From Gnetum montanum (lineage: Eukaryota > Streptophyta > Gnetopsida > Gnetales > Gnetaceae): DNA of 64,000 nucleotides. The notes beneath the pieces were generated by a model. The model searched no databases, was not told where the DNA came from, and saw only the letters and a list, made by a program, of their open reading frames with translations. Every line of letters starts with the position of its first letter. Position 1 is the stretch's first letter. Below are positions 46,276-55,512 of the stretch, piece by piece. The translations under genes and the position numbers were made by a program. The stretch is taken from contig MNCI01000563.1 in the NCBI GenBank assembly GCA_015680685.1, positions 80,578 through 144,577 of the forward strand. Direction: 5' to 3'.

Positions 46276-46461
46276 ATGGTAATCACATGGATAATGGACT
46301 GGGATAGTAGAGAGCACTCAAGATGGACTAGAGCAAAAGCATTTACACAAGGAATAAGCTTGGTCATGTGGCCATGGATAAACAATGGTGTGCACAATTT
46401 TGACATCAGCAGCGACATGCCTCATTTGCTTTTCTCTCTTTCCCTTCAAGGTATTAAATAA
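46276..46461 (+). CDS. short post-acceptor ORF, element 2 (61 codons)
   Basis: This open frame starts with MVITWIMDWDSREHSRWTRA and ends LLFSLSLQGIK. It begins at the ATG directly after the splice-acceptor-like site and is homologous to the broken frame at 35,147. Tryptophan-rich; no family recognised. Either it is the whole or the N-terminal remains of a spliced third gene downstream of pol. Athila elements are known to carry a gene at this position, but nothing here identifies it as an envelope. Confidence 0.4.
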   Translation: MVITWIMDWDSREHSRWTRAKAFTQGISLVMWPWINNGVHNFDISSDMPHLLFSLSLQGIK

Positions 46462-46662
46462 GGGTTTGGATTTCATCTATGTATAGTGTTCACCACAATG
46501 GTTATGAACACCAATGCTGTAATATGTTTGTCAATCCTTTTACCCAGCACTTTGAGTCCATCATTCTATGTCACCATCAGTTGTCATTCAGTCAATAAAC
46601 CCATACCTTTCCAATATTTTTTAAGGAACTCAAGGACAAGTTTTCAATCAGTCATGAGGGTA

Positions 46663-47500
46663 TGATGAGTCCTGATATCAAACCCCCGATATCAGACACC
46701 TGATATTAGAGATGCCGAAGCAATATCGAACATGTGATGTCGAAACCTATCTTGTTGCCTATAAATAAGAGACAGGGGTACTTGGTTTGGCATTATTTTT
46801 TAGTCCCTTAGCCAAGCTCTTGTAGTTTTTCCCTTCCAGAGTTAGAATTATTTCTGAGTGACCATAGTAGGATTCATAAAGTGAATGGATTTTTATTCAA
46901 GCATTGTGTACCTGAGAATACCTTATGTCCAGAAATAAAGATGAACTTTGTGATAAACCTTGAAACATTCAAAATAACTTAATTATTGCATTTCATGTTA
47001 TTTACTATTATTTAATGCTTTCAATAGTTACTTAATGTTATTCCATAGCATTATTAATTGTCAATTACCAATGAATTAGCACACTCATCACGACCACTTT
47101 GAGCATACATGGGAACACTTGGTAACCTAGTAACAACTAGTGTTTGGTAATCCCAGTAGTGTTACACTGGTTCAGGATGTGTCTAGAGAGCGGGAATGGA
47201 TGCTGGTGCTAGGACTAGTTAGAGAATAGTTAACTAGTTAAATCAAATTAATTATTAAATTACCTCATTCCTCTCTTTTAAGCATCAAGAAAATAAAACA
47301 TAAAAGAATAAAAATCACATACCTCAAGTTTAATTAACCATACAATTGAGCCTTATAAGTAAGCTTGGGAAGACAATGATTTCATAACTCATCCTTGTTC
47401 TATGTAGGTGCATAAGCACTTAATCCTCAGAGTTTGACCAGATCGCATGTGAATGCTCGTATTCATATGGTTGGGTGTAGGGGTACCTCACTGCTCATCA
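46663..47500 (+). repeat. element 2, 3' LTR with phased GATATC array
   Basis: Starts TGATGAGTCCTGATATC and ends ctgctcatca. Hexamers start at 46,674, 46,688, 46,702, 46,722 and 46,736 (steps 14, 14, 20, 14). TATAAATA starts at 46,760, 24 bp after the last. It has two units fewer than its 5' partner. The preceding gtcatgagggta is the polypurine-tract position. Confidence 0.94.
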
Positions 47501-47505
47501 ACCAA

Positions 47506-48337
47506 CATCAATCATATTAGATTCAAAATAAACAAGTGAGAATTGAGTACCTTTCTTCTCAATCCATTTATGATATTTAGGACAACTGTTCTTTACATGT
47601 CCTTTCTTCCTATGGAAAAAACATCTAGATTCCTTCTTAATATCAACTTGTGAGGGCAATTTTCCCTTCCCATTATTCTTGGCTTACCTCTTATTCTTTC
47701 CTTGTATAGCCAATTGCACACTCTCTCATGCTTCCATAGCAAGTCTACCTTCTTCTTGTACACTCATGATCATTAGTTCATTCATTGATCATTTTTCCCT
47801 ATGTGTGTCATAGGAAATCTTAAAGAGCTCATACTACCATGGGAGCATGATCAAGATGTAGTGTAGTGCACAAGGAAAGACTCTAACATCTCAACCTCAA
47901 GTGTTTTCAGCTAAGCCACTATATCCCTCATTTGCATGATGTGCTCACACACACCATCATTTTTGGTAAGCTTTATGAATAAAAATTTTATTATTAAGGT
48001 GCTAACCAAAGCTTTTTCTAATGACTCAAATTGTTCATCAATTGCCTTCATCAAAGCTTGCACATTGTCATATTGTTTGAATGAACCATGCATACCAACT
48101 GAGATCTTGGTCTTTATGAACATGACACAGAGGTGATTAGATCACTCCCATTTTTATAATAGCCAACATCATCCAGTTGGTTGGTTTTCATAATGGTAGG
48201 TGATTCATCCTTAAAAATAGAATAGTCAATTTCCATCTAGCCTAAATGAAGGAGAATTCTCTCTTCCACATCTTATAATTATCATCCTTTAGTTCAAGAA
48301 TGTCGTATTTAAAATCTAAGTAGTTCACAGGTTGCAT
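47506..48337 (-). pseudogene. copia gag
   Basis: The start ATG is at 48,337-48,335: MQPVNYLDFKYDILELKDDN, the usual copia gag opening. The gag core includes VQALMKAIDEQFESLEKALV and STLIIKFLFIKLTKNDGV (48,060-47,950). Near 47,640-47,600 lies the zinc knuckle CFFHRKKGHVKNSCPKYHKW, in which the second Cys of C-X2-C-X4-H-X4-C is His. It ends against element 2. Gag forms the particle and binds RNA. Stops are present. Confidence 0.88.
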
Positions 48338-49307
48338 TACTGCATAAACTAAAACATGCTTATTGCACTAAATTTGAGGTTAAAATACTACATGACATGT
48401 TTACCAATCTAAATTGTGCATAGATATGAATCAAATGGCATAAAAATGGCATGTGAGCTAAATTTTTAATACAAATAGATTCATATATCATTATGATGAA
48501 ACTATTAAATTATATCCCTTTTCTTAATCCTTGTTGGTAAATTAAGAAAAATAATTTAATATTTCATCCTAATTAATCATATTAAATATAATAAAAATTC
48601 CTGTGGAAAATATATTATATCACATATGATTAATCACAAGGTAATGTTTAGTTACCATATGTGATCCGAAAACTCTTAATATATAATTTTGCATAATTAA
48701 AGATGTTGTGGCTACTCTCTAATTATAAAAAATTATATAGGTCACTAGTTATTTAATTTTATGTAGAAAAACTATTTTCCTAATGCATATATCAATATGT
48801 CACTTTATAGATATATCCAAAAATAAATTATACATAAATTTAATTATTTTTAAAATAAATGACCAAATTCTAACATTTCTTAAGAAATATGGTATTAAAA
48901 TAAACATAATTTTATTTTATAAATATTAATAAATAAGTAACTTGATGCATTTCTAAATGAATAAAAAAATTATGCATGATTCCAAAAAATGGTGTGTCGT
49001 TTTGGCAAAGAACTACATGTTTCATAGCTTCAAAAATAACATCCCATTTAGCTATTGTAAAAATGACATGTTGTTTAGCTATTGTAAAAATGACATCATT
49101 TCAAAGCTTCCTTAAACATAGATCTAGCATCATTTTTGACATTTCAAATCATAAAATTGTTAGAAATTCAATTTCCTAATGATTTCTAACATTATTTTTC
49201 ACAAATAGTCATTGAAAAATAAATTCTATGAATTTAAACCATCATTGAAAACTTTATTAACAATAACCTCATCCAAACAAGTTTTAAGCATCAAGATAGA
49301 GGCCTAA
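48338..49307 (-). other. copia leader between primer site and gag
   Basis: AT-rich sequence of about 970 bp with no coding signs, lying between the primer-binding site and the gag start of the minus-strand copia element. This position suits an untranslated leader. Confidence 0.6.
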
Positions 49308-49325
49308 CCTGGCTCCAATACCAAA
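49308..49325 (-). other. copia primer-binding site (initiator-Met tRNA)
   Basis: On the minus strand tttggtattggagccagg follows the LTR. The initiator-Met tRNA complement is TGGTATCAGAGC, so there are two substitutions. It fixes the inner boundary and orientation of the 5' LTR. Confidence 0.88.
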
Positions 49326-49965
49326 TGTAAGAAAAATATTGTTGAAAAACATTGATGAAACATGCATCTAGCTGAATTGCACAAAATCATCAAAATGTAG
49401 AAATAAATCAAAAATTGACCTCCAGCCATTGATGCTCTCATTTGGACTACATGAATGTATTTTGGAAAGTTTTTTGGATTCTTCTATCACACTAACCCTC
49501 AACAACGATGGTGTATGCAAACTATAAGTGTTTGTGATAGGGACCCAAAAAAAACTTTAACACCTACCATGAGTTTGATATCTTCTAGTGTCTATTTGTT
49601 CTCCCATAAAGAACATTTAGAGGTTAGAAAATCAGTTACCAAGGATTAACTTCTAGTTTAAATGGAAAATATGAGATCATTCTTGTGAAAATAGTTACAA
49701 TAAATTTAGTTGGTTTTAAATTTGTAACCATTTGTTTTCCATAATACATAAACAATTACATTGAAACTTTCCATAATGCATAAATGATTACATTGAAACT
49801 TTCAATAATGCATAAATGGTTATATTGAAACCATTTGTTTTCCATAATGTGTAAATGGTTATATTGAAACTTTCCATAATGCATAAATGGTTACATTGAA
49901 ACTTTCAATAACATGTAAATGGTTATATTGAAACTATTTTTTTTTCATAACATGTAAATGGTTAG
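49326..49965 (-). repeat. copia 5' LTR (truncated at its outer end) with 32-bp tandem units
   Basis: Matches the left LTR (24,266 onward). From about 49,738 to 49,965 it consists of six to seven units of about 32 bp of the type ccataatgcataaatggtta + cattgaaacttt. The outer sequence present in the left LTR, including its 134-bp duplication, is missing, and no partner for the left acttg is found, so the outer end was lost. Confidence 0.82.
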
Positions 49966-49970
49966 AAATT

Positions 49971-50035
49971 AAGCCAGATGAGTGGTAACTTTCATGTTCC
50001 ATTCTAAGGAAAGAAGTCTAAAAAACCTAAATACC
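49971..50035 (+). ncRNA. remnant of the rpoC1 group II intron 3' end (domain V)
   Basis: aagccagatgagtggtaact followed by ttcatgttccattct has the layout of a plastid group II intron domain V (GAGCC... ...GGTTC, with internal GAAA-type loop). The next bases lead into rpoC1 exon 2 at the expected short distance. Domain V is the catalytic hairpin of such introns. The 5' and middle parts of the intron are not found; the copia element ends just upstream. Confidence 0.68.
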
Positions 50036-50204
50036 TATTTTTCTCGCTAGCCCCATAGCTAATAAATGTACTATATTGTGATTATGGAATTTATTATAAC
50101 ACAAGAACATTATCTTGAATGGAAATTCATATCCCTTGTATTTCTAATTAGAATTTTGTAGAATTCCAAGAAAGAGAATTAGCTACCAAGGAACTAGTAT
50201 CCAA

Positions 50205-50351
50205 GAAAAACTAATTGGATTAAATCTACAAACTCTTCTAAATCATCATATATGAAAAACTAATTGGATTAAATCTACAAACTCTTCTAAATCATCATAT
50301 ATGAAAAACTAATTGGATTAAATCTACAAACTCTTCTAAATCATCATATAT
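50205..50351. repeat. perfect 49-bp triplication inside rpoC1 exon 2
   Basis: Three identical head-to-tail copies (50,205-50,253, 50,254-50,302, 50,303-50,351) begin gaaaaactaattggatt and end catcatatat. The unit encodes the QEKLIGLNLQTLLN segment of rpoC1, present once in the plastid gene. Confidence 0.95.
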
Positions 50352-50356
50352 GGAAT

Positions 50357-50547
50357 AAACAATGAGGTATTAGCCTAGTGGTAAGACTCTTAATTTAAAA
50401 GGTCTAATTCATGGGTTCAATTTTGTTGGCAATGTTGATTTATGAAGTTTCAAGTGAACTATATATCTTGGGATACACCTATATTACAAATTTTTCAAGG
50501 TTCCAACATACGCCCACCATACCTTCGCACATCCCCCACTTCACAAT
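50357..50547 (+). mobile_element. tRNA-derived SINE inserted in rpoC1
   Basis: The 191-bp body has an RNA polymerase III A-box-like tagcctagtgg (50,371-50,381) and a B-box-like gggttcaatttt (50,413 onward), spaced as in tRNA genes. It is flanked by a 13-bp target duplication, TCATATATGGAAT (50,344-50,356) and TCATATATGAAAT (50,548-50,560), with one mismatch. Removing it restores the rpoC1 frame. The tail (cccccacttcacaat) has no clear poly(A). The copy is decayed. Confidence 0.8.
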
Positions 50548-51616
50548 TCATATATGAAATGGAGGAAGCTCTTAAAGAATCACCAAATCTACAAGAGAAA
50601 AAATAAAATAGAAAAAGAAATAATATTTTAGTCAAATACATAAAACTTTCTAAATATTTGATATAGGCAAAAATAATCCTTGAATGGATGATTTTATGTC
50701 TATTACCAGTTCTCCCTTTGGAACTATGACCTATTTTTATTTTGGGTGAACAAGTTGTTATTGACTTAGATTTTAATAAACTTTATCAAAAGGTTTTCCT
50801 TTCAAATAAGAATCTTTAAAATAGTTTCGAAATACAAGGGATTACTTTTTACTCCATAGAGGATTTCCTAATACTTCAAAAATAATTACTTCAAGAAGCT
50901 ATAGATGTGCTTCTAGATAGTGTTAAAAGTGGATAACCAATGAAAGACCACTTTCATAATAGGCCATACAGATCATTTTTTGATGTTATTTCAAGCAAAG
51001 AAGAGAGATTTCATGCAAATGTACTTTGAAAAAGAGTGGATTACTTAGGGAAATCCATTATCATAGTAATTCCTTATCTTACATTACATCAATGTGTATT
51101 ACCCTACAACCTAGTAATAAACATTTTTCAAACTTTTTTAATTCATAATTTAATTGATTAAGGCATTATTGCCAATATAAGGATTTCTAAACTAGTAACT
51201 CAAATAATGATACTTGTTCTTTGGAAAATACTTCAATAAATTATATTGGACCATCTGTTATTATTAAATGAGGTATCAACTTTATACAAATTTGGAATAC
51301 TTGCATTTCAACTTGTTTTAGTAAAATAGGATGTCATTCCTTAACATTAGGTAGTTTATATAAGGCTTAATGTAGACTTTAATCAAGATTATATGGTTTT
51401 TAATTTAACTTTATTAATAGAATAAATTTGGAAATCATTTTTACTAATGTTTTTTCATACAACTCTTTTGTCTCCAAGTAATGAAAGTCATATTACTAAA
51501 CCAACACAAGAAGCTCTGAAATATTTCTCTGTTTTGGTGCCAACCATCTAACTCAATAAATAAATTTTTACCATAGGTAGTTTTATGTTTATGTAGTTAT
51601 AATGATATGTTCATAA

Positions 51617-51621
51617 CCTAT
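51617..51621. repeat. target-site duplication CCTAT (left), element 3
   Basis: CCTAT precedes the left LTR of element 3 and is repeated at 59,884-59,888 after the right LTR. Confidence 0.95.
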
Positions 51622-52488
51622 TGATGAATCGTGATTCATTAGGCTCTGATATAGGACCCGTGATATCGGGTACGTGATATCGGATACATGATATCGTGGC
51701 CTGGCTAGCAATATTGGATGCGCGATATCGTGACTCCTGTGTGGGCCTATAAATACACATGTAGGCACAAGGGGTTGGGAGTCAGTTTTTAGAGTTAGTC
51801 AGTAGTTTATTTTAGAAGTTAGCTTTCATTTTTAGTTCTTCTCAACCCTTTTCCCCTAGTGCATGCCCACAGTGTAATGATTGTAATTGTATGACACCTT
51901 CATTCAAGTGTGACGTACTTGGACATGCACATGACTGGAAATAAAGATCAAGATTGCTTCATCATTGAAACATTCACTTATTTTAATTATTTAACTATTA
52001 TTTATTGCTTTTTTAATTAATCTCTCCTTACCTTCCTCCCCTATCCCAGTTAGTAAATGTGGAATGAGTACGACTTAATCACGAGAATTAAGTGTGACTA
52101 CTTGGTATCCCTGTAGCGTACCTAGGACATGCGCTTGGTAATCCTAATAGTAGTACATGAGGTCCAAGATGTGTACAGATGATTAAGGGACAAATAATCA
52201 TCATACTTAGGCTAGCTTAGACTCTCTTCATCCTTTTTCTCTTAGCTTAACAAGTTATTTTCCATTGCCTCTAGGAGTAGCACTAGTTTAGGATTGCATC
52301 ATACACCTCACACTGGACTAAACCATACATGAAAAAGAAAATACTAGTCCAAGTGGGAAGATAGTGAACTACGATCAGTGAGTAACTATCTAGATACCAC
52401 AACTAGCCCATCTGCGGAGTTTGACCAGATCATGCGTGAAATGCTCATATTTGTATGGTTGAGTGTAGGGGTACCTAGCCACTCATCA
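51622..52488 (+). repeat. element 3, 5' LTR with phased GATATC array
   Basis: Starts TGATGAATCGTGATTC and ends cactcatca. Hexamers start at 51,648 (GATATA), 51,662, 51,676, 51,690, 51,710 (AATATT) and 51,724: steps 14, 14, 14, 20, 14. TATAAATA starts at 51,748, 24 bp after the last. Confidence 0.95.
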
Positions 52489-52508
52489 TTAGTGCCATTG
52501 CTAGGGAT
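52489..52508 (+). other. element 3 primer-binding site (Asp-tRNA type)
   Basis: ttagtgccattgctagggat follows the LTR. It matches the Asp-tRNA complement with three or four G-to-A/C-to-T type changes, like element 2. Confidence 0.82.
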
Positions 52509-52621
52509 GGTGCTAGTTATTTAGATTAGTTATATCCCACAAGATCACTGTAACAATGTATTCATGATATATCTCGTAGAAAAGAAATTAATTTTAATTA
52601 AGTTACACATGGTTCATAATA

Positions 52622-53098
52622 ATGTCTCTCTCGCAAGACTCTGACAATGCAACAATGAGTAAGGCAATTCATTGGAGAACCAAAAAATTATATGATGATA
52701 AAGATAAATTTTGGAGTACTCAACCTTATGCAGGAGTCCCCTATGTTCATGAACAAACCCATCAACTCCAAGAGCTTATTAATTGGGTAGAAAAAGAAGA
52801 AGGAGAAATGGCTAAATGGGAGAATGTTGAAAACTCTCAACGAGACCAAAATCTCGAATTAGAAAATGTCCATAACCATAAAGAGGAGAAATCAACTCAC
52901 CTTGAGGAAGTGCAACCGTTTCTACCTTTGCCAATGCAACAATCACTAGATCAAATTATGGCAAAGATTAATAAGATGATGGAGTGGGTGCACAGAAAAT
53001 ATGAAGAATATGCTAACAATAGTAGAGGCACAACTATGCCAAATCAAGAAATCTGGATAGGACGCCACACAACAATGAGAACAAAGGGTAGAAGATAA
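52622..53098 (+). CDS. element 3 gag-like ORF, N-terminal part (158 codons)
   Basis: An open frame starting MSLSQDSDNATMSKAIHW at the position of gag in the relatives (which open MSPSSYKSAS). It is rich in Glu, Gln and Asn, with probable helix-forming segments (HQLQELINWVEKEEGEMAKW; LDQIMAKINKMMEWVHRKYE). The gag core seen in element 2 (SWYQSIEPKF region) is not found, so this looks like a reduced or replaced gag. It may bind element RNA or partner with an autonomous relative's gag. A stop at 53,096-53,098 separates it from the next block. Confidence 0.6.
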   Translation: MSLSQDSDNATMSKAIHWRTKKLYDDKDKFWSTQPYAGVPYVHEQTHQLQELINWVEKEEGEMAKWENVENSQRDQNLELENVHNHKEEKSTHLEEVQPFLPLPMQQSLDQIMAKINKMMEWVHRKYEEYANNSRGTTMPNQEIWIGRHTTMRTKGRR

Positions 53099-54065
53099 TA
53101 AGAATAAGAACTCAACTGCCAACTTCTCATATCAATGCAACGTCTATCTGTACGATCATCCCAAAGGCCAATGCCTAGTTTTGTCACATTTACATGAGAA
53201 TTGAAGAGGAATGTTACACCTAGACTTCATATAGAAATATCGAGTTCAACCAAAATGGAAAAAGCCCCAGTCGTGGGGGAAGCCATCGGCAACCCAACCA
53301 TATCCTTTGTATGTCCCAACACCAAATTCTTACTATGTTCAACACCCTATTTCTCCAACCAAATCACATCCTCTACTTCACCTCATCGTTATCATTCTCC
53401 AGAATACTATCCACTCATCCCCTCTCTGACAAGGTCACCACCTCATGTACCTTACACTTTTCCTCAACAACAATATTCTCATCCTTCACCCCCTTCTACA
53501 TCACCACCAATTGTACCAGAAATTTTTGCATCATAGAACCAACCTAGGAATGCTACTTGTGCTACTACTGTCAACAACAATGATGGTACTCAAAAGAACC
53601 CTTTCTTTAGGAATGGCCGTAGAAAGAAGCAACATGATGCAGAACCCACTGCATCTCCCAAACCAATGCAAGTTCAATGCTATGATGCATCCTTCTCCTT
53701 GAACTCAACACCTCATGTTACCTTATTAGGGTCACCAATCAATGCTCCAACAACTATGTGGCCCAATGAATATAGCCACAGAAGGAGACACATTGATCCT
53801 TGTGTGCCATCTTATGGTCAAGGGTGGCATAGTGGGGTAGCTCCTTATCCCATGATCCCATCATATAACCTATCCCACTATGCCTATTATGATCGAGTGT
53901 GTGAACCCTAATATGGGTACATTCCAACCATGACATCAAAAGACACCCAGTGGTTTGGATATGACTAGGTCCCAATATTTTTGAAATGCATGGATCCAAC
54001 ACTTCCATTTATTAATTCTTAGTATGATCAAAAGTTTAGTTATGGGGGATATCCTCCATTCTAAG
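53099..54065 (+). pseudogene. element 3 gag C-terminus with atypical knuckle and Pro-rich linker (broken)
   Basis: Contains YQCNVYLYDHPKGQCLVLSH near 53,132-53,190, the counterpart of the relatives' CKICQYDHPKGC block, then QSWGKPSATQPYPLYVPTPN, parallel to PQSWGMPPPYQQYPYHQP in element 2. Further on are FFRNGRRKKQHDAEP and WHSGVAPYPMIPSYNLSHY. Frame changes and stops break it. It shows common descent of element 3 with elements 1 and 2 in the gag-linker region. Nothing like protease follows. Confidence 0.72.
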
Positions 54066-55400
54066 TAGAATTAATAAATGTTTTTTCTTTTCTTTAATTT
54101 TATAATTTTTTTTTCATCTTTCAGTTTGTTGTTTTATCTTTTTATTTAAATTTTTATCTTTTTATGAGTAATCTCATATATGAATAAAGCACTCATGTGA
54201 CTCATTGGTTGAGGTGTTGTTCTTTGCTATCAAGTCTCAAGTAACTAATTATTTGGACAGTGAGCCCACCACATCCACCCAACCATTATATTAATAAGAG
54301 GTTCTACTCTAGGTATGATGATATTCTTGTCATCATAAAAACTTAAAAGTAATGTTGTGCTAATTATTCCCAAAGTGAAAAATGATGGACTAAGAGGGAA
54401 TGGCCAGGGTGTGACATCAAGGGGACTTGTGGATTGTCTTTGGTCACATTTGTAGGAGTTATCATGCAACCTGGTTGTACTAAGATCCTTATAGATCTAA
54501 TGAAAAATGAGAATAGGAGTAATAAAGGCACTCAATAAAGAAATCCAATGCTATTCTAGGGGGTCCCACTGGAAAGACATGCACCCATGCCTGAAGGTAG
54601 GTGGCTTCTCTGGATTATGCATAAAAAAAGTGTGTGCTAATGTGGCCAAACAAAAATAAAGAGAAGATCAAGATCAAAGTGTTGCAAAGCAATCACTCCT
54701 CCCTTGAACAAAATGCCAAGTGATCGTATGCCTTGTTGTCATGGTACTCTTATGAGTGTCCATCATGGGATGAAACAATGCGATGTCACTAATCAGAGGA
54801 ATGGACTTGGTCTTGATTTTGGAGTGACAGGTGAATGACACATTAATGACATCCTACACTCAAGATTCAATGTGCCCTAGGTCAGTTACTTCATGTCCCA
54901 ATCTCTGCAATCCCTTCTACAATTTCCTCATCTCGCTATTCATGTATTTGCGACTTGTGTCTTGTGTAGCATTGAATTCATACCTCATCACAGTGGTATC
55001 TACATGTGTGTGTTTTTTGGAACTGGTGTGGATTACATTTAACCCTTCTAGTGCCTACAGACATTTTAAGGTGTGGTTACGTAAGGGCATTATAGGTTGG
55101 AACTTTCTTTGGGGAGGATCCACTTGCGTAACCCTTGTAATCTACACTCGTAACACATCACCATTACATCATTTTATACCCTCCAAGGATTACAATACTC
55201 TTTCCTTCATCATCCTTCTGGTTCAAACGTTCCTATGTACTAAAACATGTCCTTTCTCCTCATCCAATTCATGCTAGATTCTATACCATTATACCTTTTG
55301 TGCCTTCAAGACTATTTAATATTACCCTAGACCTTTTACACCGACTTCAAGTCCTTCATTTTTGAGTTTATAATTTTAGCAATTTATCAATTTTTCTAAG
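54066..55400 (+). other. element 3 equivalent of the relatives' post-pol region
   Basis: Non-coding. After a T-rich stretch, words occur in the same order as in 33.9-35.1 kb and 45.0-46.2 kb: 'gacagtgagccca', 'gacatcaaggggact', 'ctggaaagacatgcacccatgcctgaaggt', 'gcctacagac', 'tttggggaggatccac'. Pol is thus precisely missing between the gag linker and this block. Confidence 0.7.
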
Positions 55401-55422
55401 TACCCTACTTTAAATAGGCTGC

Positions 55423-55512
55423 GATATCGTGTACGCAATATTGGGTTCGATGCAATATTGGGGCCGTGCTATCACATACACGATATCACATCGAACAAAA
55501 CTATATATATGG
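55423..55512 (+). promoter_or_regulatory. internal GATATC-type array and TATA box in element 3
   Basis: GATATC (55,423), AATATT (55,437), AATATT (55,454), GCTATC (55,468) and GATATC (55,482) are spaced 14, 17, 14 and 14 bp and are followed 20 bp after the last by TATATATA (55,502). The layout copies the LTR promoters, but this block is inside the element and the flanking sequence is not LTR. It lies about 520 bp upstream of the extra ORF. No such block exists in elements 1 and 2. Confidence 0.62.

Larger units (their letters stand above)
37477..47500 (+). mobile_element. Athila-like Ty3/gypsy retrotransposon, element 2 (10.0 kb)
   Basis: This is a sister of element 1 and the most complete of the family here: LTRs of 866 and 838 bp, 5-bp duplication ACCAA, Asp-tRNA primer site, full-length gag region, protease with intact Asp-Ser-Gly, RT with FMDD, RNase H, integrase and post-pol region. 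It is inserted between gag and the protease/integrase part of the copia element. It is inactive through stops, a lost gag start codon, and loss of the integrase Glu. A single N at 44,996, flanked by a 44-bp duplication, probably marks an assembly join rather than biology. Confidence 0.93.
24266..49965 (-). mobile_element. Ty1/copia retrotransposon split by two nested Athila-like elements
   Basis: This is a minus-strand copia element whose parts lie in the right order from right to left: 5' LTR (49,326-49,965), Met-tRNA primer site, gag (48,337-47,506), protease and integrase (37,476-36,376), integrase end, RT and RNase H (27,339-25,223), then 3' LTR (from 24,266). Taking out the two insertions with one copy of each 5-bp duplication leaves about 6.6 kb, a normal copia size. 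Across the 27,339/36,376 junction the integrase frame closes exactly, FELWK joining GWKPSL through one copy of the duplicated CTTTC. The element lies inside or beside the rpoC1 group II intron. Confidence 0.93.
50036..51621 (+). pseudogene. rpoC1: plastid rpoC1 exon 2 (NUPT), interrupted by a SINE
   Basis: This begins FLASPIANKCTIL near 50,040 (family FARPIxKKPTFL). It continues RISYQGTSIQEKLIGLNLQT and, after the [106 protein letters not shown] (in place of the Mg-binding NADFDGD) and LLSPSNESHITKPTQEALKY. It then breaks at element 3's left target duplication (51,617-51,621). Stops and frameshifts are frequent and two of the three Mg-binding Asp residues are changed. It continues at 59,884. 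Confidence 0.9.

Noticed and set aside
46276-46461. Envelope-like gene in element 2
   Set aside because: The position suits the third gene of Athila elements, but the 61-codon frame shows no signal peptide or transmembrane segment, so no envelope claim is made.
50368-50440. A genuine tRNA gene
   Set aside because: A- and B-box-like words are present, but no cloverleaf with paired acceptor stem could be drawn, and a 13-bp target duplication brackets the larger 191-bp unit. SINE is the better reading.
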